Program-made: the position numbers and the translations under genes
Shown: in pieces, positions 18,133 through 27,485 of the stretch
How the letters are laid out: every line of letters begins with the position of its first letter
Numbering within the stretch: the stretch's first letter is position 1
Assembly: GCF_001653135.1 (NCBI RefSeq)
Contig: NZ_BDDS01000001.1
Coordinates: 124,001 to 188,000 of the forward strand
Direction: 5' to 3'
Length of the DNA: 64,000 nt
Origin: Pseudoalteromonas neustonica
GTDB lineage: Bacteria; Pseudomonadota; Gammaproteobacteria; Enterobacterales; Alteromonadaceae
The notes under the pieces: generated by a model
The model's input: the letters and a program-made list of their open reading frames with translations, nothing else
Told to the model about the DNA's origin: nothing
Database searches by the model: none

Positions 18133-19857
18133 ATGGATGTTCAAACACTCACGTTTATAATTGTCGGTTTAAGCTTCGCGCTTTATATCGGCATTGCAAT
18201 TTGGGCCCGCGCAGGGTCAACAAAAGAATTTTATGTAGCAGGCGGCGGCGTACCACCACTTGCTAATGGTATGGCAACAGCAGCGGATTGGATGAGTGCT
18301 GCGTCATTTATCTCAATGGCCGGTATTATTTCTTTCGCCGGTTACGATGGCGGCGTTTACTTAATGGGTTGGACGGGTGGTTATGTACTACTTGCCATGT
18401 GTTTAGCACCTTATTTACGTAAATTCGGCAAATTTACTGTGCCAGACTTTATCGGTGACCGTTACTACTCACGCACGGCGCGCTTAGTGGCTATTTTGTG
18501 TGCCATCTTTATTTGTTTTACCTATATAGCAGGCCAAATGCGCGGTGTAGGCGTGGTGTTCTCTCGCTTCTTAGAAGTTGAAATTGAAACGGGCGTATAC
18601 ATTGGTATGGTTATCGTATTCTTCTATGCTGTACTTGGCGGCATGAAAGGCATTACGTATACGCAAGTAGCACAGTATTGTGTATTGGTATTTGCTTACT
18701 TAGTACCAGCCATCTTTATCTCTATGATGATGACAGGTCACTTCTTCCCACAAACAGGGTTTGGTGCAACGCTAATTGGTAGTGATGGTGTTTACGTACT
18801 TGATAAACTTGACGGCTTAAGTGCTGAGTTAGGTTTTGCACAGTATACTGAAGGCTCTAAGAGCATGATTGATGTATTTGCTATCACAGGTGCCTTAATG
18901 GTGGGTACTGCGGGTCTTCCACATGTCATTGTACGTTTTTTCACTGTGCCTCGTGTTAAAGATACGCGTATCTCTGCAGCATGGACTTTAGTATTCATTG
19001 CAATTGTTTATACAACAGCGCCAGCGGTTGCAGCATTTGCCCGCGTTAATATGGTTGATACGATTAACGGTAAAGACGGTGGCGGTACTGAATACGCAGA
19101 AGCACCGGCGTGGATCAAAAACTGGGAAAGAACAGGCCTAATTACCTTTAACGATAAAAATGGTGATGGCAAAATGTTCTACACAGCTGGTAAAATTGAT
19201 GATCCAAACAGCGCTAACGAAGTTAATGTTGACCGCGACATCATGGTACTTGCTAACCCTGAAATTGCTAATTTACCAGCATGGGTTGTTGCGTTAGTGG
19301 CTGCCGGTGGTATTGCTGCTGCATTATCGACAACAGCAGGCTTACTATTAGTTATTTCGACCTCCGTATCGCATGATTTGCTCAAGCGAACTTTAAAACC
19401 AGACATCAGCGATAAACAAGAGTTACTCGCAGCGAGGTTGGCGGCTATGATCGCGATTGTAATATCCGCTTACTTTGGTATTAATCCGCCTGGATTTGTG
19501 GCGTCGGTGGTCGCATTTGCATTCGGCTTAGCTGCAGCAAGTTTCTTCCCGGCAATCATCATGGGTATTTTCTCTAAGAAGATGAATAAAGAAGGCGCTG
19601 TATTAGGCATGATCACAGGTATTACCTTTACCGCTGCTTATATAATCTTCTTTAAGTTCATCAGCCCAGAGCTTAATAGCCCAGAGCATTGGTTCTTAGG
19701 TATTTCACCGGAAGGTATTGGTTTAGTCGGTATGATCATTAACTTCGCAGTTGCTGCAATCGTTCTTAAATTTACAGCACAGACGCCGCTTGAAATTCAA
19801 GAAATGGTTGAAAGTATTCGTAACCCGAAAGGCTCTAGTGAAGCACACGATCACTAA
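18133..19857 (+). CDS. sodium/solute symporter large subunit (VC2705/ActP-like)
   Basis: A 574-residue SSS-family transporter with about 13 membrane helices. Family landmarks: YVAGGGVPPLANGMATAADW near the N-terminus, the GQMRGVG segment, and AALSTTAGLLLVISTSVSHD around residue 400, which holds the conserved sodium-site Ser/Thr residues. Between two helices there is an ~80-residue extracytoplasmic insert (about 305-380) rich in Asp, Asn and Gly, including NDKNGDGKMFYT, which resembles a calcium-binding loop. The family takes up acetate and related acids. AGGAG precedes the ATG, and an intrinsic terminator follows 35 bases after the stop. Confidence 0.9.
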   Translation: MDVQTLTFIIVGLSFALYIGIAIWARAGSTKEFYVAGGGVPPLANGMATAADWMSAASFISMAGIISFAGYDGGVYLMGWTGGYVLLAMCLAPYLRKFGKFTVPDFIGDRYYSRTARLVAILCAIFICFTYIAGQMRGVGVVFSRFLEVEIETGVYIGMVIVFFYAVLGGMKGITYTQVAQYCVLVFAYLVPAIFISMMMTGHFFPQTGFGATLIGSDGVYVLDKLDGLSAELGFAQYTEGSKSMIDVFAITGALMVGTAGLPHVIVRFFTVPRVKDTRISAAWTLVFIAIVYTTAPAVAAFARVNMVDTINGKDGGGTEYAEAPAWIKNWERTGLITFNDKNGDGKMFYTAGKIDDPNSANEVNVDRDIMVLANPEIANLPAWVVALVAAGGIAAALSTTAGLLLVISTSVSHDLLKRTLKPDISDKQELLAARLAAMIAIVISAYFGINPPGFVASVVAFAFGLAAASFFPAIIMGIFSKKMNKEGAVLGMITGITFTAAYIIFFKFISPELNSPEHWFLGISPEGIGLVGMIINFAVAAIVLKFTAQTPLEIQEMVESIRNPKGSSEAHDH

Positions 19858-19892
19858 TAATTTACTTTATTAATGAGTATATTGATATACCC

Positions 19893-19921
19893 AAAAGCCC
19901 GACTTAAATCGGGCTTTTTAT
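19893..19921 (+). terminator. intrinsic terminator of symporter operon
   Basis: AAAAGCCCGA-CTTAAA-TCGGGCTTTTT forms a strong stem with a U run. Almost the same hairpin appears after cspA at 20368-20397. Confidence 0.92.
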
Positions 19922-20129
19922 ATTAAGGGGAATGCATGTGTTTACAATATACGTGTACCTGTTAATATCATATTTACATTTCACTGTTGGTACTGTTACC
20001 GGGACGTAAAGTCAGATAAATATTAAATTTATTATTTTCAGTACCGCATTCGTTAATTAATACTCAGGATATTGGGTAAAAAACGATATACAGCGTCAAT
20101 TTTATTAATCAAATATAAAGGAATACAGC

Positions 20130-20342
20130 ATGTCTAGCTCAACAACTGGGGTAGTAAAGTGGTTTAATGAAGAGAAAGGTTTTGGTTTTATTACTCAGGA
20201 TAATGGCGGCGCTGATGTGTTTGTTCATTTTCGTGCTATTGCATCTGAAGGTTTCAAAACCTTAGCTGAAGGCCAAAAAGTGTCTTACGAAGTTGAGCAA
20301 GGTCAAAAAGGCCCGCAGGCATCTAACGTTTGTGCAATATAA
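20130..20342 (+). CDS. cold-shock-domain protein, CspA family
   Basis: A 70-residue single cold-shock domain. RNP1 (KGFGFI, residues 19-24) and RNP2 (VFVHF, about 30-34) carry the nucleic-acid-binding aromatics, and the length is standard for CspA-type RNA chaperones that melt mRNA secondary structure. A sound ribosome site (AAAGGAATACAGC before ATG) is present, with a leader of roughly 200 bases after the upstream terminator, in keeping with the long 5' untranslated regions of cold-shock genes; no cold box was recognised. The gene sits as a separate transcription unit between the symporter operon and the CBS/nucleotidyltransferase gene and is flanked by two near-identical terminators. Confidence 0.93.
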   Translation: MSSSTTGVVKWFNEEKGFGFITQDNGGADVFVHFRAIASEGFKTLAEGQKVSYEVEQGQKGPQASNVCAI

Positions 20343-20367
20343 TCTTAATGCCTTTATTTGTTAGATG

Positions 20368-20397
20368 AAAAAGCCCGACTTAAGTCGGGCTTTTTAT
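20368..20397 (+). terminator. intrinsic terminator of cspA
   Basis: AAAAAGCCCGACTT and AAGTCGGGCTTTTT form a perfect stem with a U run, 25 bases after the cspA stop. Confidence 0.93.
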
Positions 20398-20450
20398 TTA
20401 CTTCTGATAGCAGTACAGTAGTTATACGATTGTTTTTTGCGAGTACGGCT

Positions 20451-22289
20451 ATGAATCATGAGCAACAGGAAGTCGCCCAATTTGTAATGGCGCAAACACC
20501 CTTTAATCATCTAGATGCATCGGTAACAGAATATTTTGTAAAGCACCTTGATGTGATTTACCTGACCCGTGAAAACCAATCGCAATGGTTACAGTCAGCG
20601 TCCCCTAAGTTATTTTTAATTCGTTCGGGCTTATATGATTTAGTTGATGCTAAAGGAGATGTGATCACTCGCTTAGCACAAGGCGATTATTTTGGTTTTC
20701 CTTCACTATTAACAGGGGAGGAGATTAAAAATCGCTTGGCAGTGCAAAAAGAGGGCATTGTTTATATGCTCAATCAAGACGCCTTTGATTACCTACGCCG
20801 CGAATATAAACCCTTTGAGCAGTATTTTGTGCGCGCACATGCGAACCGTTTGTTGTCATCGCATTATAAAAGTCAAAATGAGAGTTGGTCTGAGCGTAAA
20901 ATTTCTGAGTTAATGTCGCGCAAGGCGGTTACTTTAGCGCCTGATGCGAGCATTCGCCAAACAGCTAAAAAAATGAAAAAACATGGTGTGTCATCAATCA
21001 TGATCACTGAGTTTGAACGCTTAGTTGGCGTGGTAACGGATCGTGATTTGCGTAATCGTGTGCTAGCTGATGAGGTTGATCCAAAAGATGCCGTTAGCTC
21101 AATTATGAGCGCCAAACCGAAGTTTATTTTTGAGAATAATCGGGTGTTTTCGGCACTGCATTTAATGCTTAAACATAATATTCACCATTTACCAGTACTT
21201 GATGAACATCATAAAGCATTGGGGATGATCACCAGCACCGATTTATTACGTCAGCAAAAAAGTGATCCAGTACAACTGATTGGCCGCATTTATAAAGCGC
21301 ACAGTGTGGCAGATCTAAAGCGCTACGCCGCTGAAGTACCAGAGTTGCTGCGTGGATTTTCTAATAACATTGACGACATCTCATTGATTGGCAAATTACT
21401 AAGTGGTTTAACTGACGCACTCACTTCTCGTTTAATTCACTTATTTCAAGAAGACAATGGTGCAGCACCAACCAGTTTTAGTTTTATTTGTTTTGGCTCC
21501 CAAGCACGCGAAGAGCAAACGTTGCATTCAGATCAAGACAACGGCTTATTATTACCCAATGATTTAAGTGCCCAGCATCAAGATTACTTTCGCCGTATGG
21601 GGGAGTTTGTGTGCGAGCAATTAGTGGAGTGCGGTATTAAACGTTGCCCAGGAAATATTATGGCTAGCAATGAATTATGCCGTATGAGTATTTCTAATTG
21701 GTGTGAGCGTTTTTTCAAGTGGATTAAAACCCCAACACCTGAGGCGATGCTTAACTGTAAAATATTTTTTGATTTACGCTTTATTGAAGGCTCAACGGCG
21801 CTTTATGCCTCGTTTTGCGAGCAGCTTACGCGCATATCACGCAATGAATTGTTTTATGCCGCGATGGCGACGGATATCAAATCTAATTCAGTACCAATCG
21901 GTTTGTTTAATCAATTTAAACTCGAAAAAGACGCTAAACAACATAAGTACATTGATTTGAAAAAACGCGGCGTGGTGATTATTAATGACATAGTGCGTTT
22001 ATATTCATTAAAAGCGGGTATTCGCCGTGCAAATACCCAAGAGCGTCTAGATGCGTTACTTAAACATACATTATTGAGTAATCACGATGTGTATAACCTT
22101 AAAGATTGCTGGCGATTTTTAACGCAACTTCGCTTACGCACACAAATTAATGAAGAGGGTTTGCCGAGTAATTGTATTAACCCAGATAAGCTAAATTCGT
22201 TGGAGCGTCACCAACTCAAAGAGGCGTTTTACTTGGTGAAGCAAGCGCAGCAAGCGGCGGCATTTAAATTTGCGCGAGGAAGTTTATAA
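20451..22289 (+). CDS. cyclic-nucleotide-binding/CBS/DUF294 nucleotidyltransferase-like signalling protein
   Basis: The ATG at 20451 gives 612 residues; the open frame runs back through the cspA terminator, so earlier starts are unlikely. Order of domains: cNMP-binding-like beta-barrel (about 10-130), a pair of CBS domains (about 150-275, with VTDRDLRNRVL and ITSTDLLRQ), a DUF294 nucleotidyltransferase domain with GSQAREEQ followed by the metal-site D-Q-D (about 345-365), and a helical DUF294 C-terminal substrate-binding domain. Such proteins travel with the acetate symporter/kinase cluster and a DEDDh exonuclease in many gammaproteobacteria; the link to adenine-nucleotide sensing is inference. 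The next gene starts 33 bases downstream. Confidence 0.87.
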   Translation: MNHEQQEVAQFVMAQTPFNHLDASVTEYFVKHLDVIYLTRENQSQWLQSASPKLFLIRSGLYDLVDAKGDVITRLAQGDYFGFPSLLTGEEIKNRLAVQKEGIVYMLNQDAFDYLRREYKPFEQYFVRAHANRLLSSHYKSQNESWSERKISELMSRKAVTLAPDASIRQTAKKMKKHGVSSIMITEFERLVGVVTDRDLRNRVLADEVDPKDAVSSIMSAKPKFIFENNRVFSALHLMLKHNIHHLPVLDEHHKALGMITSTDLLRQQKSDPVQLIGRIYKAHSVADLKRYAAEVPELLRGFSNNIDDISLIGKLLSGLTDALTSRLIHLFQEDNGAAPTSFSFICFGSQAREEQTLHSDQDNGLLLPNDLSAQHQDYFRRMGEFVCEQLVECGIKRCPGNIMASNELCRMSISNWCERFFKWIKTPTPEAMLNCKIFFDLRFIEGSTALYASFCEQLTRISRNELFYAAMATDIKSNSVPIGLFNQFKLEKDAKQHKYIDLKKRGVVIINDIVRLYSLKAGIRRANTQERLDALLKHTLLSNHDVYNLKDCWRFLTQLRLRTQINEEGLPSNCINPDKLNSLERHQLKEAFYLVKQAQQAAAFKFARGSL

Positions 22290-22322
22290 ATGCAATTTAT
22301 AATAAGTAGGATCAAAAGCTAA

Positions 22323-22946
22323 GTGGTTAAACGTTGGTTAAATCGCTATTTGAAACGTAAACAGTTGCTTGCACAGGCTGCACTTGAGCAACGTTTTATT
22401 GTAATTGATTTAGAGTTAACGGGGCTTGATCCTAAACAACATGAAATCGTCTCGGTTGCGTGGGTAATGCTCGAGCAGCAATGTATTAAGCTAAGTCAAG
22501 CAGAGCATCATATTAATAAAGGTGTAAAGCAGTTAGATCAAAGTCCTGTTTATCACGGTATTGCACAGCAAGATATCGCTAAAGGACTGAGCTTAAAAAT
22601 GATTTTGACTCAGTTAAGTGCACATTTTGAAGATGCTATTTTAGTGTTTCATAATTCCACGCTCGATTGGGGGTTTTTAAAGCTCGCATATGCTGAGTTG
22701 GGTATAACGGTGCAACCAAAGTTAATTCTAGACACTTTTCAGATCGAAAAAAAACGCTTACATCAACAAGGTCACGATATTGCTTTGGATGAATTAACCT
22801 TGAGTGCCTGTAGGGAGCGTTATGAGTTACCCCATTACACCTGTCATCATGCATTGACTGACGCTATGGCAACCGCCGAATTATTGTTAGCGCAGTGTCA
22901 TCAGATTAGTCGTGGGCAGGTACTAAAATTAAGAGAATTGTTATAA
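22323..22946 (+). CDS. DEDDh 3'-5' exonuclease (DnaQ/PolIII-epsilon-like)
   Basis: A 207-residue protein of the RNase T/DnaQ superfamily. The catalytic residues are visible: D29 and E31 in VIDLELTGLD (ExoI), D115 in HNSTLDWGFL (ExoII), and H175 with D180 in HHALTDAMATAELL (ExoIII, DEDDh type). It lacks the C-terminal alpha-subunit-binding extension of true DNA polymerase III epsilon, so it is probably a stand-alone exonuclease. The start is GTG, with AGGATC upstream. It follows the DUF294 gene by 33 bases and is likely cotranscribed; this pairing is common beside acetate symporters, but why is not known. Confidence 0.87.
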   Translation: MVKRWLNRYLKRKQLLAQAALEQRFIVIDLELTGLDPKQHEIVSVAWVMLEQQCIKLSQAEHHINKGVKQLDQSPVYHGIAQQDIAKGLSLKMILTQLSAHFEDAILVFHNSTLDWGFLKLAYAELGITVQPKLILDTFQIEKKRLHQQGHDIALDELTLSACRERYELPHYTCHHALTDAMATAELLLAQCHQISRGQVLKLRELL

Positions 22947-23146
22947 ATTAATCCCTTAGTCAGCAAGCATACAGTTTACTGGATTAGGTATGTTTACATT
23001 AGATGAATAGCTGGTAAATATGTGTTCAAACAAGGCTTTAAGTACTAATTTAAAAGTGTAAAAATCAGGCTTTGTTAGTGCGGTTATTCGGTTTTAAGTT
23101 TGCTATTGTAGCGCGCTGTAATTCAATCTGTTGTTAGGTTTATCCT

Positions 23147-23407
23147 ATGAAAAATAATTTAGTGCCCTCTTTAGTTGGTGTGTTAGTCAGTTTATTTTCC
23201 GTTTGGTGGTTACACGGTTTTTTGTTGGTGGATCGTTGTTTAGACAGCGGTGGCGCGATTGATCATAAAACCAACTTATGTATGGGTGAAAATGAGCAAG
23301 TAATAGAGCTGGCAACGTCATCAGGTATGTTAGTGATTTATTGTATTGTGATTATGTTTGTTTCTTTATTAACAGGTAGTTTGGTACGCAAGCTATTTAA
23401 GCGTTAA
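23147..23407 (+). CDS. small two-helix membrane protein, unknown
   Basis: An 86-residue protein with two membrane segments (about 7-28 and 58-78) joined by a ~28-residue loop containing two cysteines (DRCLDSGGAIDHKTNLCMG), which could form a periplasmic disulfide. The C-terminus is basic (RKLFKR). I do not recognise the family. It is preceded by a ~200-base gap without other genes and followed by epd. Codon usage and length suggest a real gene, but no strong ribosome site is visible (TAGGTTTATCCT before ATG). Confidence 0.6.
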   Translation: MKNNLVPSLVGVLVSLFSVWWLHGFLLVDRCLDSGGAIDHKTNLCMGENEQVIELATSSGMLVIYCIVIMFVSLLTGSLVRKLFKR

Positions 23408-23566
23408 ATAATTTAGCTTTCCTAGAAAATCGGGCTAGCCATAGCAGGTTAATTTTAAATTTCTGCTGTTAGCCTCTTATATTCAAAGTCTAGGTCGATT
23501 ACAATACCGCCATCAAAAAGGCAGGTTGCCTTTATCTGCACGCAACTAGAGTGGATTTTCTATCTA

Positions 23567-24583
23567 ATGGCAATCAAACTTGCAATAAATGGTTTTGGTC
23601 GGATTGGACGAAATATTGTCCGTGCCCTTTATGAATTAGGGCTTAGCGATGAGATCAAAATTGTTGCAATCAATGAGCTCGCAGATCCCCACGGGATTGC
23701 TCATCTTCTTAAATATGATACATCGCACGGGCGTTTTACGTTTCCTGTTATTTTAGGGGAAGATTCGCTGACGGTTGCTGGCGATACCATATCGTTATTT
23801 GCTGAGCAAAACCCAAGTGAATTACCTTGGCAATTACTTGATGTTGACGTTGTACTTGAATGTACTGGGGTTTATCACTCTCGAGAGCATGCGCAATTGC
23901 ACTTAAATGCAGGTGCAAAAAAAGTATTATTTTCACAGCCTGCAGACGCAGACGTTGATGCAACTATTGTTTATGGCATTAATGATGATGAACTTAAAGC
24001 TGAGCATACAATTGTCTCAAATGGTTCATGTACCACAAATTGTATTGTACCCGTTATTAAGGTACTTGATGATGCGTTTGGTATAGAGTCAGGCGCTATC
24101 ACGACTATTCATGCATCGATGAACGACCAACAAGTGATTGATGCGTACCATCACGATTTACGCCGTACTCGCGCTGCGAGCCAGTCAATTATTCCAGTTG
24201 ATACTAAACTTGCCCGTGGTATTGAACGCATATTACCTAAATTTCATGGCCGCTTTGAAGCCATTGCAGTGCGCGTTCCTACAATTAATGTAACGGCGAT
24301 GGATTTAAGTGTAACGGTCAACGCAGATGTCGACTTACAAGCTGTAAATAAAGCATTAAAAGCAGCGGCAAAGGATCGACTCGAGGGGATTTTAAGTTAT
24401 ACCGAAGAGCCATTGGTATCGGTGGATTTTAATCATGATCCGCATTCTTGTATTATAGATGGCACACAGACACGCGTTAGTCATAAACGCCTGATAAAAT
24501 TATTAGTCTGGTGTGACAATGAGTGGGGGTTTGCCAATCGTATGCTCGACACTGCGCGTACAATGATGGCAATAAGTAACTAA
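23567..24583 (+). CDS. epd: erythrose-4-phosphate dehydrogenase
   Basis: A 338-residue GAPDH-family enzyme. The Rossmann motif NGFGRIGRN (8-16) binds NAD; the catalytic Cys is C155 in SNGSCTTNC and the paired His lies in [10 protein letters not shown]. Several features favour Epd over GapA: the length, the [20 protein letters not shown] segment, and position directly before pgk and fba, as in E. coli. Epd oxidises erythrose-4-phosphate to 4-phosphoerythronate, the first step of the DXP-dependent pyridoxal phosphate route. A 55-base gap with AAGGAG leads into pgk. A role in glycolysis proper is possible but less likely. Confidence 0.88.
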   Translation: MAIKLAINGFGRIGRNIVRALYELGLSDEIKIVAINELADPHGIAHLLKYDTSHGRFTFPVILGEDSLTVAGDTISLFAEQNPSELPWQLLDVDVVLECTGVYHSREHAQLHLNAGAKKVLFSQPADADVDATIVYGINDDELKAEHTIVSNGSCTTNCIVPVIKVLDDAFGIESGAITTIHASMNDQQVIDAYHHDLRRTRAASQSIIPVDTKLARGIERILPKFHGRFEAIAVRVPTINVTAMDLSVTVNADVDLQAVNKALKAAAKDRLEGILSYTEEPLVSVDFNHDPHSCIIDGTQTRVSHKRLIKLLVWCDNEWGFANRMLDTARTMMAISN

Positions 24584-24638
24584 TTTATAATTATAAATCG
24601 TATTTTTTCAGCCAGTATCGTTAACTAAGGAGAAGTCC

Positions 24639-25814
24639 ATGTCGGTCATAAATATGGCAGATTTAGATTTACACGGCAAACGTGTGTTAATTCGTGAAGA
24701 TTTAAATGTACCAGTAAAAGCAGGTAAAGTGACCTCAGATGCGCGTATTCGTGCAGCACTACCGAGCATTAAATTAGCCCTTGAAAAAGGCGCTAAAGTG
24801 ATGGTTATGTCACACCTAGGCCGCCCTACGGAAGGGGAACATGATGAAGCGTTTTCATTAGCACCAGTTGTTGATTATCTTAATGAAGCACTAGAGCAAA
24901 ACGTGCGTCTTGAAAAAGATTATTTAAACGGTGTTGAAATTGCTGATAACGAAGTCATCGTTTTTGAAAATGTACGCTTTAATAAAGGCGAAGGCAAAAA
25001 CGACGAAGTACTTTCTAAAAAGTTAGCGGCGTTATGTGATGTATATGTTATGGATGCATTTGGTACGGCTCACCGTGCTCAAGCGTCTACCCATGGCGTT
25101 GGTTTATTCGCAGATGTGGCCTGTGCAGGTCCATTATTAGCGGCTGAATTAGATGCATTAGGCAAAGCGCTTGATAATCCAGCTCGTCCACTTGTAGCAA
25201 TTGTTGGTGGATCTAAAGTATCAACTAAATTAACGGTACTTGATTCACTGTCCACCATTGTTGACCAATTGGTTACTGGTGGTGGTATTGCTAATACTTT
25301 TATTGCAGCAGCAGGTTATCCAGTTGGTAAATCATTATATGAAGCTGACTTAATTGACGAAGCGAATAAATTAAGTGCAGCAGCAAAAAGTAATAATGGT
25401 GAAATACCGGTACCTACTGATGTCGTTGTTGGTAATGAATTTTCAGAGTCTGCGGTTGCAACATTAAAAGATGTTAGCGAAGTAACTGACACCGATATGA
25501 TTTTTGATATTGGCCCTGATACGGCTAATAAACTTGCAAAAATTATTGCTAATGCAGGTACCGTGGTGTGGAATGGCCCAGTTGGTGTATTTGAATTTGA
25601 TCAATTTGGTAACGGTACACGTGCAATTGCTCAAGCGATTGCTAACTCAAATGCATTTTCTATTGCTGGTGGCGGTGATACGTTAGCGGCGATTGATAAA
25701 TATGGTATTGGCGATAAAATTTCGTATATTTCAACCGGTGGCGGTGCTTTCCTTGAGTTTTTAGAAGGGAAAAAATTACCAGCAGTTGCTATGCTAGAAG
25801 AGCGTGCTAAGTAA
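24639..25814 (+). CDS. pgk: phosphoglycerate kinase
   Basis: A 391-residue enzyme of normal length. Visible signatures: [17 protein letters not shown] at the N-terminus, SHLGRP (3-phosphoglycerate site), [10 protein letters not shown], and the C-terminal nucleotide region with [20 protein letters not shown] and [10 protein letters not shown]. It transfers phosphate from 1,3-bisphosphoglycerate to ADP in the cytoplasm. The ATG follows AAGGAGAAGTCC, a strong ribosome site. A 9-base perfect hairpin without a U run follows the stop, before a ~210-base gap to fba, which may mark mRNA processing or a separate fba promoter. Confidence 0.96.
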   Translation: MSVINMADLDLHGKRVLIREDLNVPVKAGKVTSDARIRAALPSIKLALEKGAKVMVMSHLGRPTEGEHDEAFSLAPVVDYLNEALEQNVRLEKDYLNGVEIADNEVIVFENVRFNKGEGKNDEVLSKKLAALCDVYVMDAFGTAHRAQASTHGVGLFADVACAGPLLAAELDALGKALDNPARPLVAIVGGSKVSTKLTVLDSLSTIVDQLVTGGGIANTFIAAAGYPVGKSLYEADLIDEANKLSAAAKSNNGEIPVPTDVVVGNEFSESAVATLKDVSEVTDTDMIFDIGPDTANKLAKIIANAGTVVWNGPVGVFEFDQFGNGTRAIAQAIANSNAFSIAGGGDTLAAIDKYGIGDKISYISTGGGAFLEFLEGKKLPAVAMLEERAK

Positions 25815-25826
25815 AATTAGTCACGG

Positions 25827-25858
25827 GCCAGTGTATTAACTTAGGTTTGTACACTGGC
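25827..25858 (+). other. hairpin in pgk-fba intergenic region
   Basis: GCCAGTGTA pairs perfectly with TACACTGGC, 13 bases after the pgk stop. No U run follows, so it is more likely a processing or stability element than a terminator. Confidence 0.6.
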
Positions 25859-26027
25859 GATGATCAGATATTAAATACCTCTCACCCTAATTTAATAGCT
25901 GATTTGTATAACGGTAATTTTGGCTAAGCCTTGCTTATCGTGATGTATTGATTGCATCAAATTAAACTATCCCGTTCGAACTAGGTAGTAGTGTATGCAC
26001 TGCTATCGACAATTTGGAGAATACCCA

Positions 26028-27092
26028 ATGGCTTTAATCAGTATGCGACAACTTCTTGACCATGCAGCTGAACACGGTTACGGCGTGCCTGCTTTTAACG
26101 TTAATAACCAAGAGCAAATCCGCGCAATTATGATGGCGGCTGATAAAACAAACAGCCCTGTAATTGTTCAAGGTTCAGCAGGCGCACGTGCCTATGCTGG
26201 GGCACCTTTTATTCGTCATATGATTTTAGCTGCCATTGAAGAGTGGCCACATATCCCAGTCGTCATGCACCAAGATCACGGTACTTCACCAGGCGTTTGC
26301 CAACGTTCAATTCAATTAGGTTTTTCATCAGTAATGATGGATGGCTCATTAATGAGTGATGGCAAAACACCATCATCATATGAGTACAATGTTGATGTAA
26401 CACGTAAAACAGTTGAACTAGCGCATTCATGTGGTGTGTCAGTTGAAGGCGAGCTAGGTGTATTAGGCTCACTTGAAACAGGTGAAGCGGGCGAAGAAGA
26501 CGGTGTTGGCGCTGAAGGTAAACTGACCACAGAGCAAATGCTAACAGATCCTGAAGAAGCTGCTGACTTTGTAAGTAAAACGCACGTCGATGCACTTGCA
26601 ATTGCTTGCGGTACATCGCATGGTGCATACAAATTCACTCGCCCACCAACGGATGATATTTTAGCGATTGATCGTATTAAAGCGATCCACGCACGTATCC
26701 CTAATACTCACTTGGTTATGCATGGTTCGTCGTCTGTTCCACAAGAATGGCTTGAGATCATCAACCAGTACGGTGGCGAAATCCCTGAAACATATGGTGT
26801 GCCAGTTGAGCAAATCATTGAAGGTATTAAGTTTGGTGTTCGTAAAGTGAATATTGATACCGATTTACGTTTAGCATCAACAGGTGCGATTCGTCGCCAC
26901 CTTGCACTTAATCCAGCCAATTTTGATCCTCGCAAATATTTAGCTGAAGCGACCAAAGCAATGACAGATATTTGTATTGCACGTTATGAGTCGTTTGGCA
27001 CTGCAGGGCAAGCTGATAAGATCAAACCAATTTCACTTGATGAAATGCACCTTAAGTATTTAACGGGTGAGTTAGATCCACAAATAAAGTAA
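26028..27092 (+). CDS. fba: class II fructose-bisphosphate aldolase
   Basis: The ATG at 26028, with GGAGA upstream, gives 354 residues; an ATG at 25995 would add 11 residues not expected in the family. It is a zinc-dependent class II aldolase: MHQDHGTSP carries the catalytic Asp and the first zinc-binding histidines, [20 protein letters not shown] is the conserved central region, and the phosphate-binding parts are [16 protein letters not shown] and [11 protein letters not shown]. Its length and wording match the Calvin-type subgroup, also used for glycolysis in Vibrio and Pseudomonas. It cleaves fructose-1,6-bisphosphate to DHAP and glyceraldehyde-3-phosphate. A strong terminator follows. 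Confidence 0.94.
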   Translation: MALISMRQLLDHAAEHGYGVPAFNVNNQEQIRAIMMAADKTNSPVIVQGSAGARAYAGAPFIRHMILAAIEEWPHIPVVMHQDHGTSPGVCQRSIQLGFSSVMMDGSLMSDGKTPSSYEYNVDVTRKTVELAHSCGVSVEGELGVLGSLETGEAGEEDGVGAEGKLTTEQMLTDPEEAADFVSKTHVDALAIACGTSHGAYKFTRPPTDDILAIDRIKAIHARIPNTHLVMHGSSSVPQEWLEIINQYGGEIPETYGVPVEQIIEGIKFGVRKVNIDTDLRLASTGAIRRHLALNPANFDPRKYLAEATKAMTDICIARYESFGTAGQADKIKPISLDEMHLKYLTGELDPQIK

Positions 27093-27119
27093 TGTAATTA
27101 TTAAGTTAAAATTACATTA

Positions 27120-27149
27120 GCCAGTGAGGGAAGCCTCACTGGCTTTTTT
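27120..27149 (+). terminator. intrinsic terminator of fba
   Basis: GCCAGTGAGG and CCTCACTGGC pair perfectly around GAAG and are followed by TTTTTTG. Just upstream, 27091-27118 holds another 9-base inverted repeat (AATGTAATT/AATTACATT). Confidence 0.95.
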
Positions 27150-27155
27150 GTGGCT

Positions 27156-27480
27156 GATCATTGGGGATCGATTTTTTACTAACTAATAAAGTAGGGATCA
27201 TTCATTTACTAACTTTAGTTGTTTGGGATCAGATCTTTACTAAGGAGTTAAAGAATAATGGGCGTTTTCGCTTATAAAACAATCTAATTGAAGATGTGTA
27301 GTACTAATTATCAACAGCTTATGAAATGTCATTGGTAAAAATACGATCTCAGATCGTAATGTGTAGGTAAAATAATGATCCCAACCCGTTTATTACAGAT
27401 CTAGTTGGGTGTAAATGATCCATTCATTTGACCAATAAGCATTTATAGACGACTTTTACATAAGTGAATTTAAAGGGATC
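27156..27480. promoter_or_regulatory. GATC-rich porin leader with triple 30/31-base repeat
   Basis: Eleven GATC words occur in 325 bases (starting at 27156, 27166, 27196, 27227, 27232, 27345, 27352, 27377, 27398, 27417 and 27477); chance alone predicts one or two. Three exact copies of GGGATC-N5-TTTACTAA begin at 27164, 27194 and 27225, i.e. a 30/31-base period, about three helical turns. A 17-base palindrome centred on 27350 (TACGATCT, C, AGATCGTA) holds two more GATC words. Another GGGATC precedes the porin ATG and an inverted one lies at 27377. This is an operator-like array, not a coding region. Confidence 0.7.
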
Positions 27481-27485
27481 CAATT

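Noticed and set aside
26263..26638. Long minus-strand open frames inside fba
   Set aside because: Shadow frames of a strongly coding gene, with low-complexity translations and no start signals.
27310..27345. Pho-box-like ATGTCAT before the porin
   Set aside because: Only one half-site; nothing matches 11 bases to either side.
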